In this document: positions 45,349 to 56,443 of the stretch, one piece after another
Position numbering within the stretch: position 1 is the stretch's first letter
Layout: each line of letters opens with the position of its first letter
Assembly: GCA_004369045.1 (NCBI GenBank)
Contig: ML213504.1
Location: forward strand, 159,653 to 223,652
Origin: Heliocybe sulcata
Lineage: Eukaryota > Basidiomycota > Agaricomycetes > Gloeophyllales > Gloeophyllaceae
Direction of reading: 5' to 3'
Length of the DNA: 64,000 nucleotides
Translations under genes and position numbers: made by a program
The notes under the pieces: model-generated
What the model was told of the DNA's origin: nothing
What the model saw: the letters and a program-made list of their open reading frames with translations, nothing else
Database searches by the model: none

Positions 45349-48300
45349 TCATTGTGAAGGTGATATTGGGAGCTTGTCATGCGCGTCTTTGGCCGCCAGG
45401 TGAATCTTCTTTCGCCCGTCGCGCGCCTTCTGCGAACTCTTGCGCATGAAGAGCCTGAGGTCATATTAGTGTACGGACAGAAATCTATCATCAGTTCGAG
45501 GTACGTACGTCAAGAGCCCAGTCCAGATGGACATTCCATGGATAGGTGAATGGTGAGTAACTTGTTGCTCTGATACAGATTGTCGAGGCGGCCGCGTAGG
45601 GTGGTCGTTCGGGTCGAAGGACGCTCTAATTGCTTGCGAGATCCTCATCTTGGGCATGGTCCTATGGGTAGCTGGGGCAGTATAGTATATGCTCTTCTTG
45701 AGGAGAGCAAGAGCCTCAGGCTGGGCAATGAGAAAAATGGATCAGTCCACTGAGACTTAACGGAAGAAAAGAGCTTACCGTGTCCCGTCTCTTACAGATT
45801 GCGCTCGGAGGAGGACTTTCATGTTCCAAGTCCAGAGGACCCCACCTGCGATCCGACTGGATCTCACGACGCTCTGGAGGTATTGACACCCTCGAGGGGG
45901 ACACTGCCAAGTTCACGATGGACCCGTCATCGGCAATCTCCAAGCCTTCTGCTCTGGCATTTGCAAGCATGACGAGCGCCTTCGTCTCGTTCTTTTGCCT
46001 CTTGCGAACCACTCTCTCAGCAGTGCGCTTGAACTTCTTGTCCCACATATCCTGGCCTGTCTGCCATCTTCTGCAAGGGTCCTCCTTGATGACGCCGATT
46101 TCGGAGGGCTTGAGCTGGAGAGCTGCCACTTCCTCCTTAGGCTCCATTGGTCTGACTTTGCCGTGGATATCGACACGTTCACGGATCATCAGCACGACAG
46201 GCAAGTCCTCCTACACGAAGCACTCAGCAAAGACGAGAGAAAGTAAGGTCACAATTCATACTTGACTTTGTTTTGCATTTCCGCTGGATCCCTCGGACTC
46301 GGACTCGGGCATGAAGTCTGTCAGCCCTCTTTTGAGTTCCTTGACAGCCATCGCTTGGTTGCGGTTGTACAGATTGAACTCTGTCCGAGAATCGATGCCT
46401 GGCCTGACCTTAGTCTTGCCAGCGACATCATCCGGTATACTCTTAACAGTCTTCAACTGGGGCCTTCGCCGACGAGGGTCATCCTCGTCGTCATCGAACG
46501 TAGGAGGTCGCTGCAGTTCGGGGAAAGGACTAAGCGTAACTTCCTCCGGAGCCGTGGTTGTGACGTGTTTTATAAATTGAGCGATGGAGCGGTATGCGTA
46601 TTTCGCCTAGACATGAATCGCTGTCAGGTATACGAGGTTGCGCATGTTAAAGACCACTTACGCTGTCCGTGAAGGTAAACACTGTCAAGACGTGACACAT
46701 CCCTGCTGTGTCTTAGCAGAGCATTGATCTTACCAATACAACAAGCTCACCATCATACGCCTGTAAGTGGACCTATTCCATGGGGTAGTGAGCGCTATTT
46801 CATTATATCTATCCAATATCACCATACCTTCGTTGGTTTACGGAACTTCTCCGCATTCTCCTTCTGCCTCCTGCCCTCCTTCAGAACCCCATGCCTTGCA
46901 GGATACTCGTCAGGATGCGCTGCTCGATGAGCTAAGTATATACCCTCGTCTCGGAGGACCTCTGCATCGCCGACGAGGATATACAACGGACACAAGTTGC
47001 CCAAGGAACCTTGAAGGATGGGTGATACCAACGGATGCGTGAGCTGTCTATTGGCAGCCAAATGCTAAGTAAAGGTAACCATTCCAAAGAAAAGTCTACC
47101 TACTCGTTCGTCGCGTATATCTGGATTTGTGCCCTTAGCTCCAGTGGCGTCTCCTCAGGATTATGCATGAGGACCTTGGGAGGTTTGGGCTCTGTCAAGT
47201 CGGTATCATCGTCATCGGTGGCTCCAGCGTCGGCTTCACCGTCAACTTGACTAGAAGACCCTGCCTCTTGCCTTCCATTACCATGGCTCTCTTCCGCATT
47301 GGGTTCTTCGGGACGACCATCTCTGCTATGTTCTTCCTGGCGGCTCCCGGAACCACTTTGCGACTGCTCCGACGAACTACTCAAGCCTGGGGAAACCACA
47401 TCTTTCCCAGATGCCAACATTTGCCTCTGGCTCTCCACTCCGTCCTCCGCCGGAGCCTCAGCATGACCGTCGTCGCTCTTCAAGTTATCAGCGTGACCCG
47501 GCTTCGGTGGAGGATTAGTCTTGGTCCGGATGACTCTGCCCCCGGGCGGCGACAGAGGGTCGACAGGCCAGACTAGCGAGGGCTTCGCCATGAAGCCGTG
47601 CGATGGGATGATGTCCTTCCGAAAACATCAGCCGCATTCGATCGCTTACGCATTGGGAGGGCAGACTTACGGTCCCTATGTTCTGCATGACACTAGGGAA
47701 ACTGTGTGTAAGATCGACCCAAGGGCTAATAAGCACCGCGCCGCCTGGCATCGGCAGACCCATATCCCGAATTACTGTCAGGGCCGATACGCAGAGGCCG
47801 CCCCCCGCTGAATCGCCTGCAAAGACAATTTTCCTGGGGTCCACTGGTTTGTGCGCAGCGCCTTCGGGTGGTTGAATAAGGTAAAGATCTGCGGTATACA
47901 AGCATCAGACTGGAGGATGAGTGAGAGCACTTGAAGACTTGCATGAGGCTAAAACATCTTGCAAGGGACACGGCCAGGGGTATTGAGGGGCTTTCCTGTA
48001 ATTGACTACGAAAGCTCGGCCATTCATTTTCCTCGCTGATTAAAACAGGTCATTCACAGAACTGGACACAAGGCTCGAAATACGTACCATAGCGGATGAT
48101 CTGATATCTGTGGGTGTCTGAACGATGTATCAACATCAGTTTGTCACATCGCAACTATAACATCGAGACTTACTGATAGAGCCGAAGAAATACCCTCCTG
48201 TGAGATATTGAGTACACTGGTTGCGGTCGTATTTCCGTTGTTTTATGACTTACCTCCAGGGACATAGAGCTGCATCACTTCGTCAGTATATTGCACCCGT

Positions 48301-48973
48301 TTAGAAAGGCTGCCTACTTACCATAACAGACTCGAGGTGATCCATCTGCTTGATGAGCCTGGTCGCCCAATCCACCTTTTTGCCCTTCTCGGGAGCACCA
48401 TCGGAGAGATATTCCTTCTCAGTGATCCACTCTGCCTCTATCCCGTCCAAGCCTCGCACTTGCCACCACCTTTCCCCTCCTACGACATTCTTCAGGTCGT
48501 CAGGACCGAACCAGTCAATAAGAACGTCCGCAGCGTTGTTGCAAGATTTGAAGGGTATAACGACAGGAGCCACAGCCGCCCATGGAGGTGCCGGGACATG
48601 CGTGTTCGTGCTGCAACCATGGTCAACGAGAGACAAGAGACATGAGACATGCACGCACAATGCTTGGAAAGACTCGAGAGTATTCTTAGTTCCAAGATCC
48701 AAGAACGCTTGCACGATGTGGAACGCCCTTCACCGCCGTCAGCACACATGATGTAGAACGCGATACAGACCTACTCGTCAAAGAATATATCGTCCGTCGC
48801 CACCTCCGCATCGCCGTCCACAAAATGCTGGCCCTTCCGTTTAGAATGTTTCAAAAAAGTCTTAATGACAACTGCCGAGAAAGGATTTCAGCATTTAGCT
48901 GCCATTCAGACTCGAAGGGGTTCTGTATACCTGGAGTAATGTGCACAGCGGCCGAGAACGTGTTGACCCCCAT
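45349..48973 (-). CDS. GD(X)G/HSL-family alpha/beta-hydrolase with long C-terminal extension
   Basis: A many-exon minus-strand gene. The catalytic domain is spread over 48973-46660. The oxyanion region reads YVPGGGYFFGSI, then FVVNYRKAPQYPWP, the nucleophile elbow is FAGDSAGGGL, the acid is in LYILVGDAEVL, and the histidine is in AYDGMCHVLTVF. An insert rich in Ser/Glu/Asp lies between elbow and acid (about 47110-47580). After the domain come some 300 residues ending KLPISPSQ, containing VLMIRERVDIHGKVRP and a basic helix. Likely an esterase or lipase acting on lipid acetyl or acyl esters, as in the HSL/Say1 group; the substrate is unknown. Exons were joined by eye and the start is the least certain part. 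Confidence 0.78.
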
Positions 48974-49749
48974 GAGGAGCTGGTCTTCAAGAAAAGAAAG
49001 AGTGTAAACGAGGGACGGATGCTCTAGACGAGCTGCCAGATATAGGGAGCGCCTGCGACACCAGAGCGTGTGTTAGACTTGGATTCATCGCGACGCTTAA
49101 GGGTGCAGACATGCCGCGGTCAGCCAGCGACGCAGCGTGGCTTTCACGTGGACGAGAACGCACTGCATTTCCTCAAGCGCCCGATGGGATCGACGGAGAT
49201 CTATTGACGTCTATGGGTCCAAAAATACAACATACATTTTACGGTACCTCGTGCAGAACCCTTCTCAAGGACCACAGTGCTCGAAGGTGTGGTAGGTTGT
49301 GTTACATGCTGAGGAAATATTCGATTTACCTACGGCAAGAACGGGGCTGTATGGTTACCGGCGGTATCCAAACGCGTATCCGACAGTACAGCCACTCCGA
49401 GGGGCTGTTCTTCAATCCCGACTATCCGAGATCTGCATAAGAATGAGAGCAGAATAATATTTATGACAGCAGAATCAGCATCCGTACGTTTACCCATCGA
49501 GGGCAGCGAAGTCCGCAATATAAAGTATGTGTGGGGACTAGTCTATCTAGAAGCGCGACAGGATTATGTACAGGGACAGGTACAAATACACTGAGAGGGA
49601 TAGCGAAAACGAAACCAAGTACGGCAAAGCAGGAAAAAGTCAGAGTATTCGGGACGTTGCTTTTGAATGAGATACAGCTCTATGAAGGCGCTACCTGAGC
49701 TTACTATCGTTTCAGCAAATGACATCTAGGGTCGGGAACGACGTACTTG
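48974..49749. other. Intergenic, no gene recognised
   Basis: About 780 bp between the hydrolase start and the phosphatase stop, without a supported frame. AT-rich from about 49440 to 49700. Confidence 0.4.
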
Positions 49750-50482
49750 CTATCGACTCTGGCTCGCCAGCTGATTGTTAATTTTGTGTCTCCAAGAGAC
49801 ATAGATCCCATCAGTAGGTGTCGGGTTGTATCGACATAATTCGAATAGGACGAGTTGTTCCTGGAAGCCGGGGTTCACCCATGTTTGTTCGCGAGCTAGA
49901 TGATCAGCGGTCATTATAGATTTATACAGCCCTGCTTTGGAGTCCCACTCACCACGTCTCACTTCTTCCAAGGCGGCAGTTGCATTCAAGCGTTTTGTGT
50001 ACATTACTAGAAACAGATATTGTCAGACCAAAGAGGAGCCCACGGTGTAGTTCAATGTCGACGTACGGTAAGCAGCCACAACCGCAGCACTTCGAGATAG
50101 ACCCTGACCGCAGTGTACCAGTACAATGCCGTTCTCTTGTATCGCTTGATGAATGAAGCGAACCGCAGCTGGAAGGTGAATTAAAAGGTCGGCATAGTCG
50201 ACATCTTCCACAGGGATCCGTAGTTGCCGAATTCCAGATTCAGGCAAGTCAGCCGGTATAGGATCGTTGCATACAGATACGATATGCGTGATACGGCGTT
50301 CGCTCAAGGACCGCGTCGATATAGCCGCAGAGACACTGTTTAGGGAAAAGTTGATAGAAGAGCAGTGATGGAAGAGTGAAAAAGAAGGTTGTCAAACATT
50401 GCAGTGTAGCGGAGGCTAATTATACCCACTTGCCAAGATATAGCTTGCCGTCGATAACCGTAGAGACGTTCTTCCAGCCCAT
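49750..50482 (-). CDS. Dual-specificity protein phosphatase
   Basis: Four exons give about 185 residues. It starts MGWKNVSTVIDGKLYLG at 50482. After an intron it runs NVSAAISTRSLSERRITHIVSV. The active-site loop is VHCGQGLSRSAA, the HCx5R signature with catalytic Cys and Arg present, and the general-acid Asp lies in the DVDYADL region. Two further introns join to LMYTKRLNATAALEEVRRAREQ and NPGFQEQLVLFEL. This is the small atypical DUSP layout, without docking domains. Phosphotyrosine/threonine removal is expected but the substrate is unknown. A longer start at 50629 in frame is possible but less likely. Confidence 0.87.
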
Positions 50483-51442
50483 GACGACTCTTGACTCGGC
50501 GCAGTTGCTATGTCTGCGATCACATCTTGACCCGTACTTTTGTACTACCACACATCCACTGGCGGACGCGAATGCTCCCCGAGCGCGCTCGGGCACTGAA
50601 CGTTCCGAGTCCTCCCCATCGTGAGTCACTAGCGTAGCGAGCGGCTCGAAAGCTGAAAGTTAGCTATGGCGGTGTGGAAGGGCAGGAGAAATTGGACAGC
50701 CTGAGGACCTGTCAAACGAGGACATTGCAAGCCGACGCGCACTGCCACCACGAGGAGTGGCACTGAGCATTGCTTCCATCGCCCAAATAGGAAACTCGAT
50801 ATGGTTTGTAGACATCTTGCCATCGGCCAACGCCCTCATCCGGCCTGCCACCTTAATGGCGAGAAGAGCTGTACGAAACGTACTGGAGCATTCCTGGTGT
50901 TTAGATACTAATCTGAATTGCATATATCCTGGTAGACAAAGCATGCTCTATACCTGTACTGGTGAACGGACGCTTCATGACTGTAATTCGAATAGCATAC
51001 CTGGTGGACTTATGATCCGTCGCGTACGCGCTTACTTGCTGGCATTGTCCCGATCATGTATGGGGATAGAGATCTGAATCGAAGTTACTTACATGCCGGC
51101 TTGCTGTAACTATGCGGTCATAGCACCGCCTTCTTAAACGCCTGCTATACCGGCCGAGTACCTTCCTTACGCTGACTGTCTCATCGTACCAACAGCCTTC
51201 GCTTGCTCGCAGGAACTGACGATACATGGCTTGTGGATGCACTTCCGTTGTTGCCCGATGTCTACCCGACGAAGGTACGACAAAGCTCATTATGTACGAT
51301 CGGCATTTCCCGGACCTCTATTCGTGGCTCGGACACCGCAAACACGGGGCGAAGTGAGTATGGCGTCCCCGCCCGCAGCATTAATATCTCCTTCCCCTCT
51401 CATACCTCCACGCCGCCATCGTCTTACGCTACTCTTACGTCC
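50483..51442. other. Intergenic or unresolved region
   Basis: Overlapping frames on both strands around 50660-50950 (for example ADGKMSTNHIEFPIWAMEA on minus) have protein-like composition but no supported gene model. From 51200 possible 5' exons of the next gene occur. Confidence 0.3.
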
Positions 51443-52052
51443 ATGGGTCTTAGCATCGAGTGGGAATCAGTGCGTAAATTCAGAGAAATGCCATCGTACG
51501 GCCAACTTGACCGTTCTCCAGTACGACGATCGCGGACGTCGCAGAGCGAAGCCTCCGGCGTCTACAGTCCACGGGTGGCTGATGAAGTGGAGAGGCACCT
51601 TCTCCGGAGACGAAGCCCTTCGCAAGCAAGGAATGCGCGAGATGCGGGAAGCCAAAGCCGTCCGGGCGTACCGTCAGCAGAAAGGCGGTGGACGAAAGAA
51701 ATCGTCGGGCTCAGGGATTGGCCTATCTTTCCTGAGAAGGGGTCCCAGCAGCGTAAAACGATCCCCATCCAAATCCAAATCGAATCGGTCTTCGTCTGAT
51801 GCCAGACAGCGGAACCAATCATCTAGCCAACCTATCTCCAGATCGAGCACACGCTCCCGCCACCAACCCTCTCAGAGCCGGCAGATCGTTCCCCACCCCA
51901 CCCACCACCGGCATAATTCTACTCGTCAGAATAGCGGACACAGGAACTCTCCTGCTCCTCCACCGAAACGACCCCATCGGTCCCGCACCACGCCCCTGCC
52001 ACAGCAGAGCCCGAAGCCCACTCCGAAGCGGGCGAACACGAGCAAGAGATAG
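51443..52052 (+). CDS. Small basic protein, unknown function
   Basis: Two exons (51443-51469, 51522-52052) give 185 residues, starting MGLSIEWES and continuing YDDRGRRRAKPPAST. The block HGWLMKWRGTFSGDEALRKQ, then GMREMREAKAVRAYRQQK, looks conserved and helical. The rest is strongly basic, Ser/Arg/Gln/His-rich and disordered (KRSPSKSKSNRSSSDARQRN). The frame upstream stays open for about 240 nt, so a longer N-terminus with another exon is possible. No function can be named; the basic composition would fit nucleic-acid or membrane binding. Confidence 0.5.
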
Positions 52053-53251
52053 CTGTGGCACCCATTGTACACGGTCCGGCACCCAAGAATGCGATTACGG
52101 AAGGTTGACAGACCACACGCGGGTCCCTTTGTGATTGCTTGATTGCATACTTACTATACCTATGTCCCAGCGCAGGCTCTTCGTCTAATTCGTTTTAATG
52201 TTCGGTCCGATACCAATATTGTACGATATCAAACTCTCACCTGTACGTTTATACACGGATACGCTATCTATAGATCCACGGACTTCAACTTGTAGCTACT
52301 ATCCGTAGAGATCGCATTGTCTCCTCATCATGCCTTTACGTCCTTGTCATGTCCAGCTATGCAATATGATGCCTATGATCTCTAATAGCAATCCTCGCCA
52401 TTCCTTCATCGCATCGACGCGCCAATCCTATCTGGCGCCTATCTGCACCGCACAGAATTAGATCCCGTCAACCTGTCCGACATCGGGAACCAGAGTGTTC
52501 CGTTTAAACGCCTGTTGCACGGGCAACGCACAGGTCTTCTTGACAGGATCAACTCAAGCCCATAGATGGCGTATATCTCCTGCAACCCTGTGTCTTAATC
52601 CTCTGCGCGACGGTGCTCCTTGACAATACTTGCAGGTAGCTCTCCGCGGAGCTACCAGTCAACCCCATGCGTACCTCGAAACAGTACCATTGACAGCCAT
52701 GGGTGTCGAGGCTGCACCTATCAAACGCAGGCCTCTGTAAGATCTTGTGAGCGGCAGCATCAACGGTTATTGCACGATCCGAGCTCGTGGCCATGTGAGC
52801 GTGGGCGGTTATCAAGGACGAGATGGCAAGACCCAAGATGATTGACTGACGGATCAACGGACATGATATGATCTGAGGCTCAGCGCTCAAGACGTGACAC
52901 GCAGCGCCGCAAATTCGAGCCGGTACCGCGGCAATGCAATGCGACATCGGGCAATCTTCCAGCCGAAGGCGAGGTGACGGGCGAACAGAGAATTCACCAA
53001 AGCCCTGACAGGTACGTTGAGGCTGAATGGACCCGGCGTGAGTTCAGGCGCGTGTCCCAGTCCAAGCTCCCGCGACGTAACAGAAGGCTGCATCAATCAA
53101 GACCAGGGACAAGACAGACCATCATAACGCCGAGCGGACTCGGAGCCGCAGCTTCTAAGTTAAACTGCGGCTGGGTCAATGCGGTAGCATGCTGTAACCA
53201 AGAAAGACAGAACAAGATACCACAGTCAGATCCACTCCGCCTGAATGAACG
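52053..53251. other. Intergenic, no supported gene
   Basis: About 1.2 kb. A minus-strand frame at 52549-52947 has a hydrophobic stretch (SIILGLAISSLITAHAH) that looks like a signal peptide, but no start codon precedes it closely and the rest shows no family. Left unassigned. Confidence 0.35.
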
Positions 53252-54400
53252 TTAATCCCTGCTCGCATCCTGAGCCTCAGCAGTATTCTTCGTCTTCTTT
53301 TTCTTCCGCCTTCTTCTCTTCTTCTGTGTCCCCTCGCCGCCCTCGCTCGGGCCCAGGTGAGCGAGCGCCGGAGGGCCGTGGAGGTTGAGTACGGGCAACG
53401 GAGACCCTGGGTGCTTGTCCGGTGATGCGGAGGTATTGGATGTTTGTCGCTCGGACGAAGGGGGTGGCCCAGAAGCCGTGGTCTTTGTATTTGCACTGTC
53501 AGATGCTTGGGAAATAATAGTGTCCTATCAGCCGCACCCCGTTTCGTCTTGCGGCAATACTACATACCTGGTGGGACCGATGGCCCTGCCTTGAGGTGCT
53601 TCTTATTTTTCTGAGAAGTCGGCGAAGAACTCGCGCCCGGCTTTTCGATGGCGACCGGGGCCTGCGGAGCACGGTCATCCCTGCGCTTGCTGGCGTTATT
53701 TGAGTTTACCGCAGGAGATGCGCCCGAGGGTGCGAGATGTTCCCTTATCTTCCCAGACGGACCAGCCACCCTAACACTGCTCAAGGACGGCACAGTTGCG
53801 GCGGAATTTAAGGAGACCCCTGCATTAGGGAGATCTGAGCCCGCCTTCGATGCAGAACTCCCCGATGCGCCAGGTTGCTGAGCGGAAGGTTGACCCTGCG
53901 CACCCACCACTTTTCCCTTCCCCTTCTTCTTCCCCGCAAACGGATCGACCTTCACTTTCTTCCTAACCGCCCCCGCCCTACTCTCCTCCTCGCTCTCGTC
54001 CCCCCTCCTCACCTCCCCGTCTCCTCCATCCTCCCTATCCCTCTTCTTCCCCTTCCCCTTCCCACTACCCAGCAGCTGACCCTTGAGCCTCATAGCCTCC
54101 CTTCCCTGGACAGCGGCGGTCTCCGGTACCGAGGCGCCCACACCAAGTCTACACACGCAGTACCCCATCAGCTCTCCTGCAGCCTTGTCATAAGCACTGC
54201 GAATTGTGGAATCACCTCGGCGGACGACGTACGTATTCCTCCAAGTCCTTCTCCGTCAGTCTCCCATTGCTCCCACTACTGCCAAGACGGTTCTTCACCG
54301 CGGGCTTGATCCACGACGCGACGAGGTCGTCTGCAAGCGACGACGAGATGTCGAGCTGTGCTTGGAGGGCATCGATGTCGATGTCGATGTCGTCGTCCAT
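53252..54400 (-). CDS. Nucleolar-type basic protein, unknown (possibly DUF3245-like)
   Basis: At least three exons with starts at 54400, about 54145 and about 53490, giving roughly 300 residues. The N-terminus is acidic and helical (MDDDIDIDIDALQAQLD, then LADDLVASWIKPAV), and RLGVGASVPE marks the start of the second exon. Long Lys/Arg/Ser-rich segments follow (KGKGKKRDREDGGDGE, VRKKVKVDPFAGKKKGKGK), ending KKRRRKKKKKTKNTAEA. The N-terminal block plus RLGVGA reminded me of the small fungal DUF3245 family; this is recall, not proof. The Lys-rich tail suggests nuclear or nucleolar location. Confidence 0.6.
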
Positions 54401-54765
54401 CGTGAGAGTTGAAGCAGCGGAAGAAAAGAAGATTGATTCGCGATCGAGCTGTGGCCTGTGGCTGCTTCTCCGTGGGAACTTGGTTCAGCTCGACACAGCA
54501 TGCCACAATCTCGCGATCGTGCGCGTATCTATCCTTCCTCCTGATTCGATGGTATCTAGATACTTAGATTGACTTTACTGACGCATATATACTCACAGCC
54601 TCCGAGCTACAGCAAAACCGGAATCCTGAGAATTGTACTTCGTAAACGTACCACTAAAGTATTGCCTTATTCCTAGTTTATAAGATATTCTATCGTTCAC
54701 TGCATCCTCTATTCTGTGTTGCCGATCTAACCCACAACTCAAAAAATCACAGGCAGAATCTCTTC
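54401..54765. other. Promoter of the basic protein and 3' end of the ACMSD-like gene
   Basis: 365 bp, AT-rich in 54630-54700, no frame of note. Confidence 0.4.
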
Positions 54766-56135
54766 TCAGTACAACCCAAAAAGCCTGGCCGCATTCCCCC
54801 CTCTCACCCCCTTCCTCTCCTCCTCTCCCCACCCCTCAACCCCATCGATGGCGTCTAGGTTCTCCGTCACACTACGCCACTTCTCACTCTCGCTGAGCGG
54901 CGGGAAAAACGGGTGGTCCGTGCCGAAGAGGAGGTGAGAAGACCCGAGGGTGCGCTGCCGGGCCTGGGATACGCGGGGGGTGTTCTGCTCCAAAGCATGT
55001 CAGCAAACACAAGCAGGCAAGGACGGGCAATCCCAGCGTACCTTATCATATCCGTCAGCTCGCCCAACACACTCCGCTACGAACGCGAGCTCCTCGCGCC
55101 CGTAGGAGACCGCGTCGAAATAGAGCCGGCCGAGGTACCACCGCGCGTCGTGCTGCAAGCGCGAGGCGACGGCAGGGTCGTGGTCGATGCAGGAGGCTAG
55201 GCGGGAGGAGAGCTGCGGGAGGCACCCGCCCGAGTGGGCGAGGAGGAGGCGCAACGTGGGGTGCCTGTCGAGGACGCCAGCGAGGACGAGACGAGTCGTG
55301 GCCTGCGATGTTCAGTTAAGTAGGTGCGTGTAAGGGATGTTGCGGCGGGGACGTACGATGGTAGTTTCGAAGGGGAACCCCAGAGCGAGGGGGAGAACGT
55401 GCCCGTTATCCCTCTCTCCCCACTCCCCGCTCGGAATCCCATAATGCGGGTGCAGGAAGACTACCAGCCCCGCCTTCGCCAACGCCTCCCACACGGGCTC
55501 AAGCGCGTCATCGTCCAGGCCCTTGCCCACACCCCGGGTGCCCATAATGATGCCCTTCAAATGAGGGAGACTGGTGATTTCGGTGATGGTGGAGAGGAGG
55601 GTATTTGTAGGAACGGTAGGGAGCAGAGGGAGGAGGCCAAAGCCATAAAGGCGGCGAAGTGAGGAGGCGAGGGAGGGGGAAGTGGAGCAGTAGGCTTCGA
55701 GGTCGTTGTTGAGGGCGGAGGCGAGGGAAGGGGCTTCAGCAGGGGAGAGAAAGTCCAGCCAGGGGTTGGCCGTGCTGTCCGATTTGAATGGGCTGTCGCC
55801 GGTAACGCAGGGCATGAACGTACCTCACTATGGAGATGTCGATGCCGTGCTTGTCCATGAATTTGAGCTTTTCATCGCGGTCCCAGTACTACAGTGACTG
55901 TCCTCGATTGCATGTCCTAGTTTATATGAAGTGTTGTGACGCTCACTTGAGGACCGACTGGTCGTCCACCGCTGGGCTCGTTCTCGAGGATAACGAGCCT
56001 CTCTTCTGTCCCTTGGCCATTGGGAGTTGGGCGGGAGAGAATACGCGGTGCTGTTGCTCGAGAGCGGAGGACGGAGGCATAGCGGGGGAGGTAGACGTGG
56101 GTGTGGACGTCGACGAGGAGATTTCTAGCGGCCAT
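54766..56135 (-). CDS. ACMSD-like amidohydrolase (aminocarboxymuconate-semialdehyde decarboxylase family)
   Basis: About five exons give some 360 residues. The start MAARNLLVDVHTHVYLPRY carries the HxH metal motif at residues 11-13. WDRDEKLKFMDKHGID is the typical second block. LVVFLHPHYGIPSGE holds the next metal His, LLLAHSGGCLPQL another, and FGTDHPFFPP the final Asp. This is the amidohydrolase-2 pattern of ACMSD, which decarboxylates the tryptophan/kynurenine intermediate ACMS and so draws it away from quinolinate. Related fungal enzymes decarboxylate other aromatic acids, so the substrate is inferred. Divergent from the GH79 gene, 308 bp apart. Confidence 0.85.
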
Positions 56136-56443
56136 GTCTCAAGTGTGGCTCCGGTTGTGCCCGAAATGAAAGGGACGCGTTGTGGCAAATATTTCCGTTT
56201 GGTATTTGTCTTCTCCCATTCTAGTTAAGCTCTGTCCTATTGCGATGCAGACGGCGTTCGTCGTCGGATGGGGCGGGGAAGACACGCCGATACAGAGACC
56301 GACAGTATACATCAGTTCCTGAGAGGGATAAGATGACGGCGGTTCCATGCGAGGTATGCATTCTTGTCGCGCGTTTTTCCTCTGCCCGTATTGACGCTCC
56401 TTGTTCTCGCTCCTTCAGGTCCTCACTATCGTTGACGAAGAAG
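56136..56443. promoter_or_regulatory. Divergent promoter, ACMSD-like / GH79
   Basis: 308 bp between opposed ATG codons. No clear TATA box. Confidence 0.4.

Noticed and set aside
50660-50944. Minus-strand frame with protein-like composition
   Set aside because: The opposite strand looks equally protein-like, and neither has splice sites or a family match.
52549-52947. Possible small secreted protein on the minus strand
   Set aside because: A hydrophobic stretch looks like a signal peptide but no start codon or splice places it at an N-terminus, and the rest has no family features.
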